Below are positions 1 to 9,801 of a stretch of DNA of 64,000 bases, in pieces. Location: positions 310,001 to 374,000 of the forward strand of contig KZ111157.1 of assembly GCA_002077045.2 (NCBI GenBank), given 5' to 3'. The stretch's first letter is position 1; every line of letters starts with the position of its first letter. The translations under genes and the position numbers were made by a program. A model generated the notes under the pieces. The model was not told the origin of the DNA. It saw only the letters and a program-made list of their open reading frames with translations, and did not search any database. This DNA is from Rachicladosporium sp. CCFEE 5018 (Eukaryota > Ascomycota > Dothideomycetes > Cladosporiales > Cladosporiaceae).

Positions 1-51
1 TGATTGACTTCCTCCATTCACAACACATCCATTTTGCAGGGCACTTTAGAT

Positions 52-1269
52 ATGAGTCACTTCGAGCCCAATGCGATCCTTCGGGGTGCCCAGCTCACGG
101 TCGTCGGAGCTCTGCGAGCACTGCAGAATCCCTCAATCTTCACCAATGAACACTACAAACAAGCAGCCTTGGCAGTACTCGCAGGCATAGTGATTCGTCT
201 TGTCGTAGCAATACCGGTAAGCGACTCTCCCTTGACCATCACAGAAGACTAGTCACTGACAAACATCGTAGACGGTCGGCATCCGGCTCTTCCTGCGGTT
301 CATCGGCCTGTTCACAGATCTGGAGCACTCGCAATGGGACGAAGATGTCATCGAAGTCACAACCTTCATTGAGCACTCCGTGCTGCAAGTGCCCTTCTTC
401 CTGATGACTCTGATGCGTTATATCACGCCTACCCTGGACAACATGTTCATGGACTCTCTTGCCTGGGTCGACAAGACTTACGCTCAAAAGCACGCTGCCG
501 AGAATCCCGATGACTTGAGGGCTATGTACTACCCAAACTTGAAGCAGTATTCGACGCATGGTCCGGCGGCGAAGAAGCGGGAGCCGAAAGATGCGGTGCT
601 GGCTGTGGGGATGAAGTTTGGGAGGAAGGCGGCGTTGAGTCTCGCGGTGTATCTGCTGAGTTTGTTGCCACATGTGGGGAGGTTCGTTCTGCCTGTTGCG
701 AGTTTCTATACCTTCAATAAGGCTGTTGGATGGCAGTCGGCGTTGGTTGTGTTCGGAAGTGGGATCTTCTTGCCCAAGAGGTATCTGGTCATGTTTCTGC
801 AGAGCTACTTTTCGAGTCGGACGTTGATGAGGGAACTCGTAAGTAATACTCTGGGCTGCAGAGAATCAAAGGCTCCTGCTAATGAAAGATACAGCTTGAG
901 CCGTACATCTCGAGGATGCAGTACACGCCCGCACAGCGCAAGACCTGGTTCTCGGATCGATCTGGAGTGCTCTACGGCTTCGCCTTCGCATTCTTTGTCT
1001 TCCTAAAGATTCCACTGCTGGGCGTACTGATTTATGGCATCGCGGAGGCTTCGACAGCATATCTGATTACGAAGATCACGGAACCGCCTCCTTCGCCTGC
1101 TGATAAGGAGGAGTTCAAGAAGCGGGATGTGAGATGGGAGAACAAGCATGAGTTTCTCAATTTACCACTGGAGAAGCTGGACATTCTTCACAAGCACGAC
1201 AGGAAGTCTTCCGTTGGCGAGACAAAGCCAGTAGCGGCTGGTATGCCGAAGGGTCGGCAGTATATATGA
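52..1269 (+). CDS. UsgS-like multi-pass membrane protein, copy 1
   Basis: Three exons (52-216, 272-838, 895-1269) give 368 residues. Both introns are GT-AG, and the reading frame is conserved against copy 2 at 15174-16391. The start is the ATG of MSHFEPNAILRGAQL. Upstream sequence in this copy carries an extra base relative to copy 2, so only this ATG keeps both copies in the same frame. Several hydrophobic segments are visible (around VLAGIVIRLVVAI, LSLAVYLLSLLP, LYGFAFAFFVFLKIPLLGVLIYGI), and the tail is basic and hydrophilic. It resembles a fungal family annotated as transmembrane protein UsgS. No biochemical role is known to me, so the name rests on family resemblance only. Copy 2 differs mainly by synonymous changes, which argues that both are functional. 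Confidence 0.8.
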
Positions 1270-1932
1270 GGCAGCATCGCAGTCGACGATAGTCCGGCTC
1301 ACGCCTCCTCGCATTAGATGCGGTCCCACGAATGTGCAGAACGCAAAGGCTGTGCAGCGTCTCAAGACGTTGGCCGGCTGATGCACTCGGAACCGGAGAT
1401 GTCGTCGCTTCAGTAGTACGAGCAATAATGAGAGCTGCGAGGTACAATCGGCCGCGGTATCGAGCCACCTACTGAGGGTCATTTGGCCAATATATGATCA
1501 TATACATACGCACAGCAGTAGTCGGCACTCACTACTGATACCCACCCCCACCAATGACCGACCCCGCAACGCGTCTCTCGAAGCTGTACGCGACGAACGC
1601 CCAATGCGGCAGTCCAAGACATTGCTCTTATCTTGGAGCTCAACTGGACCGAGAGTGTTCTTGACTAACAGCACCGCATCGATGACAACTCGCTGGATAG
1701 CTTCGACGTATGGCATTCCATCAGCGTCGTTCACGGCCAATGCTTATCTCGAGATGATGCGTAGCTTACCCCTCAATTGGCAGAGAGGTCGAAGTGCCGC
1801 ACTGTGTACATGATGCTTCTCGATTCCTAAGTAGTATCTTCTGTCTCTCCTCCTTTACAAACGCTGCTTGCACGCCGTCGTGGAAATAACAGAACCAAGC
1901 AGAACAGAACTTCAATTGCTGCAAGAGTCAAG
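1270..1932. other. Intergenic spacer between UsgS-like gene and formamidase
   Basis: No gene is supported. Small open frames here persist in all copies, but only because the copies are nearly identical. The spacer presumably holds the formamidase promoter. One ACGCGT hexamer is present at about 1569. I see no RNA gene. Confidence 0.5.
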
Positions 1933-2172
1933 ATGCCAAAGTCAGCGCTAAGGTATGCGGCCAAGGTCGACCTCGACAAGCCAGCCTGGGAGCACGAGAA
2001 TCTACACGTATGTAAGGACCAGGCAAAGCTCTTGCACAACAGCTGACGTTAAGATGTCAGAATCGCTGGCACCCAGACGGTCAGGCACTCATAACAAAAT
2101 GCGTGAGGGTGTCCTAGCTGACGAAATCCAGTCCCGGCCGTCGGCACAATCAAGAACGGCGAGACCGTCAAG
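1933..2172 (+). CDS. Formamidase, 5' fragment cut by assembly gap
   Basis: Exons 1933-2007, 2061-2079 and 2132-2172 encode the N-terminus (starting MPKSALRYAAK), and the sequence then stops at a 100-N gap. It shows no difference from 17831-18070 of the complete gene. What follows the gap (2273 on) is an unrelated monooxygenase, so this is an assembly break and not a truncated gene. The full product would hydrolyse formamide to formate and ammonia. Confidence 0.85.
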
Positions 2173-2272
2173 NNNNNNNNNNNNNNNNNNNNNNNNNNNN
2201 NNNNNNNNNNNNNNNNNNNNNNNNNNNNNNNNNNNNNNNNNNNNNNNNNNNNNNNNNNNNNNNNNNNNNNNN
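2173..2272. other. Assembly gap 1 (100 N)
   Basis: Exactly 100 N, the conventional placeholder for a gap of unknown size. The left flank is formamidase exon 3 and the right flank is the middle of a monooxygenase exon, so the two sides need not be adjacent in the genome. Confidence 0.99.
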
Positions 2273-3808
2273 TCTACCAGCTCAACATCCCGGAAGTCTA
2301 CCAAGACTTCACGTTCTCGCAGCGATTTCCTGGACATGTCGAATTGCGCCGGTATATGGCGCATATTGACAAAGTACTCGGCTTGCGTCAAGACGTGACG
2401 TTCAACGCACAGGTTATCAGCGCAACGTTCGATGAGGCGAAAGGCTTGTGGACAATGAAGACTGCCGCGGGCCACGAGGCGACGTGCAAGTACTTGATGC
2501 TGGCAAGTGGACTGCTGCATCGGAAGTACACGCCCGACTTGCCTGGACTTGACAGGTACAAGGGCAAGCTGGTGCACTCAGCGTCGTACCCGGAGGACCT
2601 CGACTGCACTGGCAAGAGGGTCGGCCTGGTCGGTGCGGGCGCGACTGCCGTGCAAATAACGCAGGAGCTGGGCAAGGAGGCGGCCGAACTGACCGTCTTC
2701 CTTCGAAGACCGAGCTACTGTCTCCCTATGGGTCAGCGCAAGATGACTGAAGAAGAGCAGACACAGTGGAAGAGCTTCTACCCCAGTCTCTTCTCGTCCG
2801 GACGGGACTCGAGAGTAGGGTTTCCGGCGGATCCAAAGCCGCAGGGTGCGTTGGAGGTATCTGCTGAGGAGCGAAATGCTTGGTTCGAGAACACGTGGAA
2901 ATGTGGAGGCTTTCACTACCAGTTGTCAGCTTATAGCGACACGCTGATCAACAAGGAGTCGAACCGTGTGGTGTACGATTTCTGGGCGTCGAAGGTGCGG
3001 GAGAGGCTCACTGATCCCAAGAAACAGGCGATTATGGCGCCGACGGAGCCTCCGTACTTCTTTGGGACGAAGCGCAATCCGTTAGAGAACGACTACTATG
3101 AGGTGCTTGATCAAAGCAATGTTCAGCTCGTGGACCTGAAAGCCAGTCCCTTGAAGACCTTCGAAGAGACCGGCATGCGGATGGATGACGGAGTGTTGCA
3201 TGAATTTGATGTAATCGTGCTCGCTACTGGTTTCGATAGCTTCACTGGGTCGTTGACGACAATGGGGCTGAAGAACAAAGATGGGGTGGATTTGAAGGAT
3301 CTTTGGAAGGATGGCGTTCACACCTTCTTGGGCTTGACGATAAGTGGATTTCCCAACATGTCAGCAACCCTCCGTCGCCTACCCAGCTGGCTGTACTGAT
3401 GATACTGCAGGTTCATGTCGTATACACCACAGGCGCCCACGGCTCTCTCGAACGGCACCACAATCATTGAAGCCCAGGTCGAGACGATCGTGGATATGAT
3501 CGCCAAGATGGAGCGAGAGAATGTGAAGTCCATTGAAGCCAAAAAGGACGCCGAAGCGCAGTGGAAGAAGGCGCTCACTGACATGGCGAACATGACCTTA
3601 CTGCCGTGAGTCCCGTCTTTAATGGATCGCTGCGCGAATGGCGAATAGCTAACAGTTTCGTAGATATACCAGCTCCTGGTGGGATGGCAGCAACATCCCG
3701 GGCAAGAAGGCTGAGGGCATGACGTATATTGGCGGGATCAACAACTATGAGAAGGAATGTCGAGCAACTATGGACGGCTGGAAAGGTTTCGAGGTTGTAG
3801 CAGCTTGA
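2273..3808 (+). CDS. Baeyer-Villiger-type flavin monooxygenase, 5' truncated by gap
   Basis: Exons 2273-3359, 3411-3605 and 3664-3808 join in frame through two GT-AG introns. The N-terminal FAD-binding GxGxxG portion is lost in the gap. Visible parts are a second Rossmann motif (GLVGAGATAVQ) for NADPH, the ATGFD motif near the C-terminal third, and GPQAPTA-like YTPQAPTALSNG. Just before the NADPH motif, YKGKLVHSASYPED matches the Baeyer-Villiger fingerprint FxGxxxHxxxW(P/D), with Tyr for Phe and Tyr for Trp. Relatives oxidise ketones to esters or lactones, or oxygenate other carbonyl compounds. The substrate cannot be told from sequence. It is convergent with the sirtuin gene. Confidence 0.85.
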
Positions 3809-3981
3809 TTCGGTGATTGAGTTGTGAGAGTGCATTGTTGGCCGGCATGAGCAGCGCGCTGTGATCCAAGGCTGTTGATCGGTGATCTGCAGAAATATCG
3901 GCCTGCGAAGTAAGTCTATGTAGCCGACTCCACCGTCAATTAGAGCGCCGGTTTTGAGCTTGACTGCTTTACCAAATGGAT

Positions 3982-4341
3982 TCAGTGCTTGTCGTCCGAA
4001 GTATTTGATGGTTTCGATGCTGGGAATACGTGTCCTAGGTCGCCCTTCTCGTCCTCGTGCGGCGTTTGACCTGGTACAGCGACAGCGTGTATGGCTGTAT
4101 CATTGACCGCAGTAGCCTTGACAGTTGCAGGACCTTTCGCAGTGTCCTGCTTCACAGATGGCAGCACGTCCCCTCTGACCTTCTCATCGTGCCATTTTGA
4201 CAGATTGAGGGTCTCATCGACTTCCTTCGTCAACTTGTCGATCTCCTGCTCAAGCTTCTCGTCTTTTGTAAACTCCGTCTGGTTGACTTCTTGCTCGCGA
4301 GCAAGTCGCGTCTCCGCCCACAATGCCTCTAAGTCATCCAG
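3982..4341 (-). pseudogene. Former C-terminal tail of the Hst2-like sirtuin, beyond an in-frame TAG
   Basis: This reads in the same frame as the sirtuin gene, directly after its TAG at 4342-4344. It starts LDDLEALWAETRLAREQE and ends PSNTSDDKH. The tail is hydrophilic and helical at its start, like the C-terminal extension of fungal Hst2 proteins. Unless the stop is read through, or is a sequencing error, this part is not translated. Confidence 0.6.
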
Positions 4342-5166
4342 CTAGCCTAAAGCCTTAGCCAGCTGTCGAACACCTTCGTCGCAGTCCTCCAGGACCACTA
4401 CATCATCGGCCCTGCTCCCTAGCCCGCCGACGACTTCCTTATTAATCAGCACTCTCACTGCATCTTCGCGAGCCAATTGTGGTAGACTCGCAAATGGCTG
4501 CACAGTCAGACTAGTGCCCATCACAATCACAAGATCCGCCTCAACAGGCAACATCCGATTTGCGAAAAAGGCTGCCGGGAGCTGTTCGCCAAAGAACACG
4601 ATCTCAGGCTTGACCAATCCATCGCAAGACGGACAGCGCGGAATAGTCTTCGCAGCTACATGCTTCCTGATCTCATCCTTGTCGTAAGATAATTTGCATT
4701 CGATGCAGCGTTGCTCTGCGAAGCTGCCGTGCGCTTCGACGATCAAATCTCCGGGTACACCGGCCTCACGCTCAAGGCAATCGATATTTTGCGTGAATAG
4801 CTTAAGCAGCAAGCCCTTATCAGCCAGTAATCGAATGAAGGAGTGGGCTAGGGTCGGACGAAATTTGCCTGGGTAAAGCTCTGCAGCTAGAGTATAAAAG
4901 GGTTCTGGATTCTGGCGGAAGTAGGCAATGTCGAACACTGCCTCTGCGTACGGCAAATTGAGTCGCGACAGATTGGCATAGAGCCCTGTCTCTGGTGATC
5001 TAAAGTCCGGGATACCTGCTGAGGTGCTGATGCCAGCTCCAGTAAGGACTACGACCTTCGAGACCGGCCTGTTCAGTATATAGTGAGCAACGCTCTCAAT
5101 CGAGCGAGACTTGAGCTGTCGAGGCGGAATCGATGGCGAGATTGGCCGGCTCTCATCCTGGCCCAT
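4342..5166 (-). CDS. HST2: Hst2-like NAD-dependent protein deacetylase (sirtuin)
   Basis: A single exon encodes 274 residues from MGQDESRPI. The core sirtuin domain is complete. It has the NAD-binding motif GAGISTSAGIPDFRSP (residues about 43-58), TQNID, the catalytic His in VEAHGSF, zinc-binding CIEC and CPSC pairs, and GTSLTVQPF. Family members remove acetyl groups from histone and other lysines using NAD, and Hst2 is mainly cytoplasmic. The frame ends at TAG (4342-4344) exactly between ALG and LDDLEALW, where relatives often have a Trp, so this looks like a TGG to TAG change that removes about 120 tail residues. The catalytic domain should still fold. Confidence 0.9.
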   Translation of the reverse strand: MGQDESRPISPSIPPRQLKSRSIESVAHYILNRPVSKVVVLTGAGISTSAGIPDFRSPETGLYANLSRLNLPYAEAVFDIAYFRQNPEPFYTLAAELYPGKFRPTLAHSFIRLLADKGLLLKLFTQNIDCLEREAGVPGDLIVEAHGSFAEQRCIECKLSYDKDEIRKHVAAKTIPRCPSCDGLVKPEIVFFGEQLPAAFFANRMLPVEADLVIVMGTSLTVQPFASLPQLAREDAVRVLINKEVVGGLGSRADDVVVLEDCDEGVRQLAKALG

Positions 5167-5726
5167 CTTGAGTGGCCGATGGGGTTTGTCGTATGATTGA
5201 GGGTTGCGATCGTGTCGATTCCCGCTGCCAGTGTTGCTCAGATGGGGCTTGAAACGGTCACGACCGCCGCCAGCGTCGTTACGGTGATGTTTGTGCTTGC
5301 GACCGATGTTTGCTAAGCTCCAATAGTCAATGCCGTAAGTGAAGAATGGTAGTGCCTTGGCTACTGTCGTGGAACTCGATGAACCGAGTTTTGGTAGTGG
5401 GACGATGCGAGCTGAACTCTGGCGGTTCGAGAACTGGGAGTATCTTTCGAAAATATGTGTCAGACTGTGATCGATTGCATTGAGTCACTGAATTGATGCG
5501 TACGTACAGTAGGTAATAGTCCGACGAGTAGTTCATTTAGTTTGGTGATGTGAAATTGATCACGTGAATGCATGGACCCAGGAGATGTTAGGAGATTGAA
5601 AAGGGCACGATGAACGGACTTCTGACCCCAGTTCATTGTCATGCAGAGTTTTCCTATGCATCGCGCTCAACAGAGTGAGCGGAGACGCTTTATCCGATCT
5701 ATCAACTCTATACCTGCCCCCATCCC
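5167..5726. other. Spacer between sirtuin start and acyltransferase end
   Basis: About 560 bases with no supported gene. It should contain the sirtuin promoter and the 3' end of the acyltransferase transcript. I see no RNA gene or clear motif. Confidence 0.5.
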
Positions 5727-7787
5727 TCATAATATCAGATACAAGCTCGTCAGAAAACTAGGCCCAACAAAAAGTCCCAGCCAAAAGATTACATTGCCCA
5801 GTATAGTCCTTCCTTTGAGCAGTTTTGTCCTCGACAGACTGACCAATGGCATCTGCAGCAACTGCATCGCAAACAGATACCCTCTCACCTTCTTGAACAT
5901 AACCGCCATAACCAGCTCGTGCACCAGCGCACTCAGCAAAAACGTCACGAAAGTTGCCGAGTGTCGACTAAGATGGAAAGTCGATATCGAGCTGTGGTAA
6001 ACATGCCGCAATAAAAAGTTATGCACCGGCCGATTCCAGTCTCTCGCGTACTGGTCCCATGACACACTATTCCACCAGTCGCCGTAGAAGCCTCGGTCCG
6101 CGAAGCGCGTGACTTCGGCCAGGACGTTGAGGATGCATTCCCAGATTACGTACCAAGTCAGTAGCTGCTCAAGTAGCAGCGCGAAGAGCATATCGCTAAC
6201 GATGAACGGGAATTCCACCCAGCGCTCTGCCATGGTCAGGCCAGCTTCTTTCATCGCCACGGTCTTGGCGACGGGCGGGTAGATGAAGGCCTGTGAGATT
6301 ACTTGCATGACGCAGAGGACGCCGAAGGTCGCGGTGGTCTTCTCGGCGACGTACCACCAGTTTATGCGTTCTTGGCGAGGGTATTCGAGTTCGTAGACGA
6401 GGGTTGGAAGGCAGATGAATTCTGCGAAGTTGCCGAGGCGGAGGTTGTGGGGATAAATGTTGGAGGAGGTTGGGGATTGCGACTTGCCTGAGAGTTGTGT
6501 GGTGAGCTCCGCGATCTCCTCCTGAATTACTTGGCGGAAGGCTTGCAGTTGGTCGAGATCCAGAGGCTTGCCGGACTCGATGGCTGAGGCTACGCTTGCG
6601 ACGTCAGACTTCTCGATCGCAAGGTTGGTGCTGGTGCGGTTGCCGATGAACGGGCGACGCGGCTTGGGGGTGCTGCCAGTCTCTTCGTTTGGCTTGCCGA
6701 GGTCTACACTGGCGGATCTAGCACCGAACGATGGCATGCCTAGTGGACTGCTAGGCGGTGACGAGACTGGCTCAATCGCATCAAGCTGCTTGAGCTTGCG
6801 TTCGAGCAGAGCTCTTCGCCTGTATACACCTGACAGATATCCGTTGTAGAAGGCATAGCTATGCTGCTTCATGACGAAGACCAGCGCGTGGAGTACAATG
6901 AAGACAGAGTGCGTCCAAGGCCAATCTCGGAACCACGTCCACCACAGAATCGTTCCCAGGTAGGCGGTCTGCCACAGGTTCTGAATGATCCAGCCACTCT
7001 TTGCCCAATTGATCCATCCTTTGCTTATGGCGAGCTGCAAGAAGTGCGCCTCCGATGTTGCCGCGCAAATGACACCGTCTGTGATGCCCAAAGTGAGCAG
7101 CTCACGACTGAACATCAATTTCGCGATCTGGTTGTCACCCAGGATACTACCGTACGCCCTCCAGTTGTTCAGCGCAGTCTGCACGAAAATAAGGACCATG
7201 GCTAGCCAGAAGAGCGTGAAAAAACCGAAGAATGGACTTTCAGCTGATGTTGGATTCTGGCGATCGAACGTAGTAAACTGGCGGGTGAACACCAGATCTC
7301 GTATGCGCGTTCGTGGCCTCTTGCCCGCGGCTTCCCGCTCTTCGCGCTCCAGACCTTTACGTAGAATGTCCCTGATCTCGGGGTCATCTGCAGTGAGCAC
7401 ATATCGACCCTTGCGGTCTGTCTTCTCGAGCTTGATCTGTATGCCTTTCCGCGCTGTCTTAAGATCTACGCCCGGCTCCGACTGTCTGCGTGAGTAATCG
7501 TCCTTCATGACTTTCTTCCCAGATGGTCGCAGAGTGTTGTCCACACTGGGCATTGTATTCGCGACCAGCGTGTCGGGATCTAGCCTTATATCATCATAGT
7601 CCTCTACGGAATCGTCGGAGTCCTCGCCGTCATGCAGTGCGGATTCTGAGCGCGAACGCGAAGCGAAGTCATGTGCTCTGACTCCATCCACGGTCAGATC
7701 CTGGGCGCCTGACTTCAGAGTCGCTATGCCATCCTGTCCGAGGCTACCCGTGACCTGTGCTCCTTCAGAGGTGTCGTGGGACTTCAT
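5727..7787 (-). CDS. ARE2: Sterol O-acyltransferase (MBOAT family, Are1/Are2-like)
   Basis: An intronless frame of 686 residues. The first roughly 190 residues are acidic, basic and low in hydrophobicity (cytosolic). They are followed by many membrane segments from about residue 200 to the end. The family signature FYGDWWN matches the FYxDWWN motif of sterol acyltransferases, and SALVHELVM carries the conserved catalytic His. Members of this family esterify ergosterol precursors with fatty acyl-CoA in the ER and so feed lipid droplets. Length and architecture fit yeast Are1/Are2 and fungal SOATs. Whether it prefers sterol or diacylglycerol is inferred from the motif. It is divergent from RMT2, with a 587 bp shared upstream region. 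Confidence 0.92.
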   Translation of the reverse strand: MKSHDTSEGAQVTGSLGQDGIATLKSGAQDLTVDGVRAHDFASRSRSESALHDGEDSDDSVEDYDDIRLDPDTLVANTMPSVDNTLRPSGKKVMKDDYSRRQSEPGVDLKTARKGIQIKLEKTDRKGRYVLTADDPEIRDILRKGLEREEREAAGKRPRTRIRDLVFTRQFTTFDRQNPTSAESPFFGFFTLFWLAMVLIFVQTALNNWRAYGSILGDNQIAKLMFSRELLTLGITDGVICAATSEAHFLQLAISKGWINWAKSGWIIQNLWQTAYLGTILWWTWFRDWPWTHSVFIVLHALVFVMKQHSYAFYNGYLSGVYRRRALLERKLKQLDAIEPVSSPPSSPLGMPSFGARSASVDLGKPNEETGSTPKPRRPFIGNRTSTNLAIEKSDVASVASAIESGKPLDLDQLQAFRQVIQEEIAELTTQLSGKSQSPTSSNIYPHNLRLGNFAEFICLPTLVYELEYPRQERINWWYVAEKTTATFGVLCVMQVISQAFIYPPVAKTVAMKEAGLTMAERWVEFPFIVSDMLFALLLEQLLTWYVIWECILNVLAEVTRFADRGFYGDWWNSVSWDQYARDWNRPVHNFLLRHVYHSSISTFHLSRHSATFVTFLLSALVHELVMAVMFKKVRGYLFAMQLLQMPLVSLSRTKLLKGRTILGNVIFWLGLFVGPSFLTSLYLIL

Positions 7788-8374
7788 GGCCGGAGCAAGC
7801 GGATGCGCCGTATTCCGGTTGAGGGGAAGGTGCGCGTGCTATCAGGGACCACAGCGGCCTCACGGTATACGAGCAGGATTATTCATTATCGGCCCCGAAC
7901 GACAAGCGACAGTGCTCTCAACAACCTGTCGGCCGAGGATCAAGCGCTACCTTCTAGCCCAGCTGGCGCCTGCATCCAAAAGTTCGCGCGCCGAGCTCAG
8001 GTATGACGAAAGCGAGCGCCTCGGACCGCAAACTCTGGAGATGCCGAGCGCGTGGGAGCCTTGCGCAGGATGCGTGGGGTGATCTGCACCTATCATCCTC
8101 GCATGGCAGCTCGTTGGCAGTCAGTTCATGAACCCAAGTCATGCAGCATGTCGCTGTGAGCATGTCACAGTCGACGATGCGACAACGTGTGCCGCCGTGT
8201 GGCGCGGCTCCGGAGTCGCGATACACGCGACTAGCGGCAAGATGAAACATGAGTGGGGGAGGGGTCGAGCCCGAGAAAAAGATGTGGAAGCGGGACAAAT
8301 CCCAATGCTAGAATAACCGCTCCAGACGCCGATCTTCTCGTCCTCGCACGGCAGCTCTCCACCCCACCGTAACA
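7788..8374. promoter_or_regulatory. Divergent intergenic region, acyltransferase / RMT2
   Basis: This 587-base region separates two divergently transcribed genes and must contain both promoters. Short open frames cross it on both strands, but none resembles a protein. No specific binding site stands out. Confidence 0.5.
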
Positions 8375-9801
8375 ATGTCCGACGAGGTAGACACCGACAC
8401 GACCACCGATGAGATCCTGCTAGCAGCCACGAATCACGACACTGACACCCTCACAAAGTTGCTACGAGAGCCAGGCGCTGCGAACGTGCAGGACCCAGAC
8501 ACCGGCTACGCTCCACTACATGCTGCTGTAGCTGCTTGTGAAGCCGACGAGGAGCCGAGTGAGACCAACGGCGAAGGCGACGCCGTTCACAATGCTGCGT
8601 TGAGCGAGGAGAGTGCAGTCGAGACTGTCAAATTTCTGTTCGCGAACGGTGCGATCTGGAACGAGCTTGATGTTAGCGATGAGACGCCTGGATGTATTGC
8701 GAAGAGGCTTGGGCTGGAGAAGGTGTACGAGGAGATTGTGCGTGCCGGCGTGAGGGCAGAGATGCTCTTCAACCGGCTAGACGAGTACACAGCATTGGGC
8801 GATGACGACGAGGAGAGCGAAGAGGAAGATGATGAGGACGAGCAAATCCACGGCTTCGAGCCTTCACCATCCACTGGCAATGGTCCCGCGGTCGCTTCCA
8901 GCAACGGCGCAGTCCACGATCCTGTAGAAGGCTTCGAGCCGATGCCCAATCCAAGCAAGTCACCCACATCCGCCGGTGCACCTCAGAACGGCGACAGCAG
9001 CGTCCCCGAGCTCGTCCAAACAGACGAGAACGGCCACACCACCGAACCTATCGAAGCCAACGTCCGCAACCCAAATGTCAATAGCGAAGACTACCTTACG
9101 TCCGAGCTCTCCTACTCCGGCGACCGCCTCCTAGACTCCGACAAGAACGCCGTGATGATGGACTGGGAGACAGAAATAATGTACAAATCCGTCGAGCGCC
9201 TCGTGCCCAAGTCCGGCCTTCGCACGATGAACGTGGGCTTCGGCATGGGGATTGTGGACGGTGCTTTCTTGGCGAAGGACCCGCAGATGCATCATATTAT
9301 TGAGGCGCATCCGCAAGTGCATCAGAGGATGAAGGAGAAGGGGTGGTATGATAAGGAGAATGTGCATGTGCATGAGGGGAAGTGGCAAGATGTGTTGCCG
9401 AAGTTGTTGGAGCAGGGGGTGGTGTTGGACGCCATCTACTTTGACACCTACGCCGAGGACTACAAGGATCTGAAGATTTTCTTCCAGGACTACGTGATTG
9501 GGCTGCTGGACTCGGATGGGTCGTTCGGGTTCTACAACGGGCTTGGAGCGGACCGGCAGGTGTGCTATGATGTGTATACGAGGGTGAGTGGATCTGTGCC
9601 GAGTTCAGGATAGGAGAGGAGAGCTGACTTACGTGCCAGATCGTCGAGATGGATCTCTTCAACTGTGGCCTAGACACCGAGTGGCTGGACATCAAGGTGC
9701 CGGAGCAGGTCTTCACGAAGGAGGAGTGGAAGGACGTGCGGCACAAGTATTGGGACAACGTCAATCCTTACCGACTGCCTACCTGCAAGTTCCTCGGATG
9801 A
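8375..9801 (+). CDS. RMT2: Protein arginine N5 (delta) methyltransferase Rmt2
   Basis: Two exons (8375-9583, 9640-9801) give 456 residues. The N-terminus has ankyrin-like elements (YAPLHAAVAAC, ETVKFLFANGA), then an acidic linker, then the methyltransferase core from about residue 230. The core includes the SAM-binding MNVGFGMGIVDGAF, followed by IIEAHP and DAIYFDTYAEDY. This is the full Rmt2/GAMT-like layout. Rmt2 methylates the internal delta nitrogen of arginine, with ribosomal protein L12 as the known yeast substrate. The single intron is GTGAGT...CAG and preserves frame into IVEMDLFN, and the protein ends PTCKFLG. Confidence 0.93.

Larger units (their letters stand above)
1..2172. repeat. 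Duplicated segment, copy 1 (pairs with 15123-17295)
   Basis: This whole piece aligns with 15123-17295: the UsgS-like gene, its downstream spacer and the first three exons of formamidase. Divergence is uneven. It is very low over roughly 730-2172 and clearly higher, mostly at third codon positions, over roughly 340-720. The last 675 bases (1498-2172) are repeated again, with no difference that I could find, at 17396-18070. Confidence 0.95.

Noticed and set aside
1604..1813. 69-codon frame present in all three copies of the spacer
   Set aside because: It persists only because the copies are almost identical. A frame on the opposite strand persists equally, so conservation says nothing about coding.
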